Below, in pieces: positions 30,937 through 32,472 of a stretch of 32,472 bases of DNA (its first letter is position 1; each line of letters opens with the position of its first letter). The notes beneath the pieces were generated by a model. It was not told where the DNA came from. It did no database searches and saw only the letters and a list, made by a program, of their open reading frames with translations. A program made the translations under genes and the position numbers. The stretch is from contig NZ_JADLJS010000050.1 in assembly GCF_015680405.1 (NCBI RefSeq), positions 1 to 32,472 of the forward strand, read 5' to 3'. This stretch comes from Pseudomonas pudica (GTDB taxonomy: Bacteria > Pseudomonadota > Gammaproteobacteria > Pseudomonadales > Pseudomonadaceae).

Positions 30937-32384
30937 AACCGGCATCACGCTTGAGCCCTTTGCTGCTGGCCGCATTGATGGCTGGCTGCACCCTGGGCCC
31001 GGACTTCCAGCGCCCTGACAGCCAGGCACCGCAACAGTGGGCGCCGCTGCAAGGCGAGGTGGCGGCCAGCCAGCCGCAGGCCGAACCGCTGGAACTGCGC
31101 TGGTGGGAGAGCTTCCACGATGGCCGCCTGAGTGCCTTGATCCAGCGTGTTGCCGAGCGCAACCTCGACCTGCAGATGGCCAGCGCCCGCCTGCTGCAAA
31201 GCCGCGCCCTGCGCAGCACCGTGGCAGCCGACCAAGTACCGTCGGTGGACGTGAACGCCGGCTACAGCCGCGCGCGCAACAGTGCCGAAGGCCTGAGTGA
31301 CCCGTCCGGCAAGGCGGGCAAGGAAGCCTTCAACCTCTGGCAGGGCGACCTGGTGGCCGGTTGGGAGCTGGACCTGTGGGGCCGTGTACGGCGCCAGGTC
31401 GAGGCTGCCGATGCCACGGTCGAGGTAGCCGAGAACGACCGCCGCGGCGTGTTGCTGGCATTGCTTTCGGAAACCGCCGGCAACTACATCCAGCTGCGCG
31501 CCGTGCAGCACACCATCGATGTGACCCGCGACAACCTCAAGGTCGCCCAGCACAGCCTGAAGTTGTCCGAAAACCGCCAGGCCGAAGGTGTCGCCACGCG
31601 TCTGGACGTGGCCCAGGCCAATGCCCAGGTCGCCTCGATCGAGTCTCGCCTTCCAACCCTGGAAGCGCGGCGCGATGACCTGATCAACGCCCTCAGCCTG
31701 CTTGCCGCCGAACCGCCGCGCAGCCTGCAGGCCGAGTTGCTGCAGGGCGGCGAACTGCCTGCGCCGCAGCAGAAGTTCGCCATTGGCTTGCCGTCCGAAC
31801 TGGCCGAGCGCCGCCCGGACATTCGCCAGGCCGAGGCCCGCCTGCATGCCGCCACTGCCAGCATTGGCGTGGCCAAGGCTGATTTCTACCCCAGCATCCG
31901 GCTGTCGGGCAATGTCGGGTTCCAGGCCATGCAGCTGTCCGATTTCGGCGCCTGGGATTCGCGCCGTTTCGCCTTTGGGCCGCAGCTGTCGCTGCCGATC
32001 TTCGAGGGTGGCCGGCTCAAGGGCACCCTGGAACTGCGCGAGGCGCAGCAGCAGGAAGCGGCGCTGAACTACCGCAAGGTGGTGCTGGGTGCCTGGCATG
32101 AAATCGACGATGTGCTACGCCTGTACAACGCCAGCCAACTGCGCCGCGACCACCTGGCCGAGGCGGTGCGGCAGAACCGCATCGCCCTGGAAACTGCCCA
32201 GCGCCAGTATGTGGAAGGGGCGGTGGACTTTCTCAATGTGCTGACGGTGCAGGGTGCCCTGCTGGCCAGCGAGGAACAGTGGATCGACAGTTCGGCGGCG
32301 GTGTCGCAGGCGCTGGTGGGGCTGTACAAGGCCCTGGGTGGTGGCTGGCAGGCGTTTGATGAGCGGCCAGCGAAGAAAGCATAA
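30933..32384 (+). CDS. Outer-membrane efflux factor, NodT-family lipoprotein
   Basis: A 483-aa outer-membrane factor with lipobox MAGC (Cys19), the NodT-typical TLGPDFQRP after it, two OEP repeats (about residues 55-245 and 275-465), VAGWELDLWGRVRRQVEAADA, and LPSELAERRPDIRQAEARLHAATASIGVAKADFYPSIRLSG. It supplies the outer-membrane channel of the second exporter. It is the last gene, followed by a GC-rich hairpin at 32391-32407. Confidence 0.92.
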   Translation: MKPASRLSPLLLAALMAGCTLGPDFQRPDSQAPQQWAPLQGEVAASQPQAEPLELRWWESFHDGRLSALIQRVAERNLDLQMASARLLQSRALRSTVAADQVPSVDVNAGYSRARNSAEGLSDPSGKAGKEAFNLWQGDLVAGWELDLWGRVRRQVEAADATVEVAENDRRGVLLALLSETAGNYIQLRAVQHTIDVTRDNLKVAQHSLKLSENRQAEGVATRLDVAQANAQVASIESRLPTLEARRDDLINALSLLAAEPPRSLQAELLQGGELPAPQQKFAIGLPSELAERRPDIRQAEARLHAATASIGVAKADFYPSIRLSGNVGFQAMQLSDFGAWDSRRFAFGPQLSLPIFEGGRLKGTLELREAQQQEAALNYRKVVLGAWHEIDDVLRLYNASQLRRDHLAEAVRQNRIALETAQRQYVEGAVDFLNVLTVQGALLASEEQWIDSSAAVSQALVGLYKALGGGWQAFDERPAKKA

Positions 32385-32390
32385 AGACGG

Positions 32391-32407
32391 GGGCCGCGTT
32401 GCGGCCC
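32391..32407 (+). terminator. Candidate terminator after the MFS efflux operon
   Basis: A perfect 7-bp stem (gggccgc / gcggccc) with a GTT loop, 7 nt after the last stop. No T tract follows, so it may be factor-dependent or simply a GC-rich repeat. The remaining sequence to the window end is a G/C-run-rich stretch with no readable gene. Confidence 0.5.
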
Positions 32408-32472
32408 ATCGCCGGGGACCCCCCGCCCCCAGCGGGCGCGCAGGGCCCCCGGCCAGGGGAGATAGGTTGGGG

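Overview
The window looks like a chromosomal segment from a Pseudomonas putida-group bacterium. This rests on the GC-rich sequence, the hmgR/hmgABC homogentisate cluster, Pseudomonas-restricted small families (DUF3077, DUF3509, DUF3649), a PsiE protein, and at least eight REP-type inverted pairs of the P. putida kind between genes. The species assignment is inference from recognised content; no search was run. No rRNA, tRNA, CRISPR array, insertion sequence or prophage is visible.

Layout. (1) 217-7524 is catabolic: a short-chain dehydrogenase; the IclR repressor hmgR divergent from hmgA-hmgB-maiA, which take homogentisate (from Phe/Tyr) to fumarate and acetoacetate; a SirB1-type protein meeting maiA tail to tail; and a leucine/Phe-type amino acid dehydrogenase. 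(2) 7525-9246 is a small accessory patch: nested REP repeats, an SOS gene yebG with a LexA box, a DUF3077 gene, an unidentified small gene, and a 447-base gene-free stretch. (3) 9247-10479 holds psiE, a DUF3509 gene and an HPF/RaiA-type ribosome hibernation factor. (4) 10713-17087 is an iron-uptake locus. A Fur-box-like site precedes an overlapping gene string: DUF3649, a FoxB/PiuB-like PepSY membrane protein, DUF3325, an ECF sigma factor and a FecR regulator. A strong REP hairpin, a candidate ECF promoter and a TonB-dependent receptor with an N-terminal signalling domain follow. (5) 17179-20268 holds an AraC regulator divergent from a DMT exporter, then a GhrB-like 2-hydroxyacid dehydrogenase. 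(6) 20448-26366 is a LysR regulator divergent from an AaeXAB-like efflux operon (outer-membrane factor, FUSC pump, DUF1656 protein, HlyD adaptor). (7) 26434-26886 is a UspA-family protein with a degenerate nucleotide-binding motif. (8) 27159-32384 is a second LysR regulator and a second tripartite exporter (DHA2 MFS pump, EmrA-like adaptor, NodT lipoprotein).

The strongest regulatory signals read directly from sequence are a three-half-site array between hmgR and hmgA, a near-consensus LexA box at yebG, and a Fur-like box ahead of the iron operon. I see no clearly new defence or biosynthetic system. The most unusual items are a sigma/anti-sigma pair translationally coupled to a putative siderophore-iron reductase, nested REP pairs of different sequence type, and a REP whose arm encodes the end of an AraC gene.
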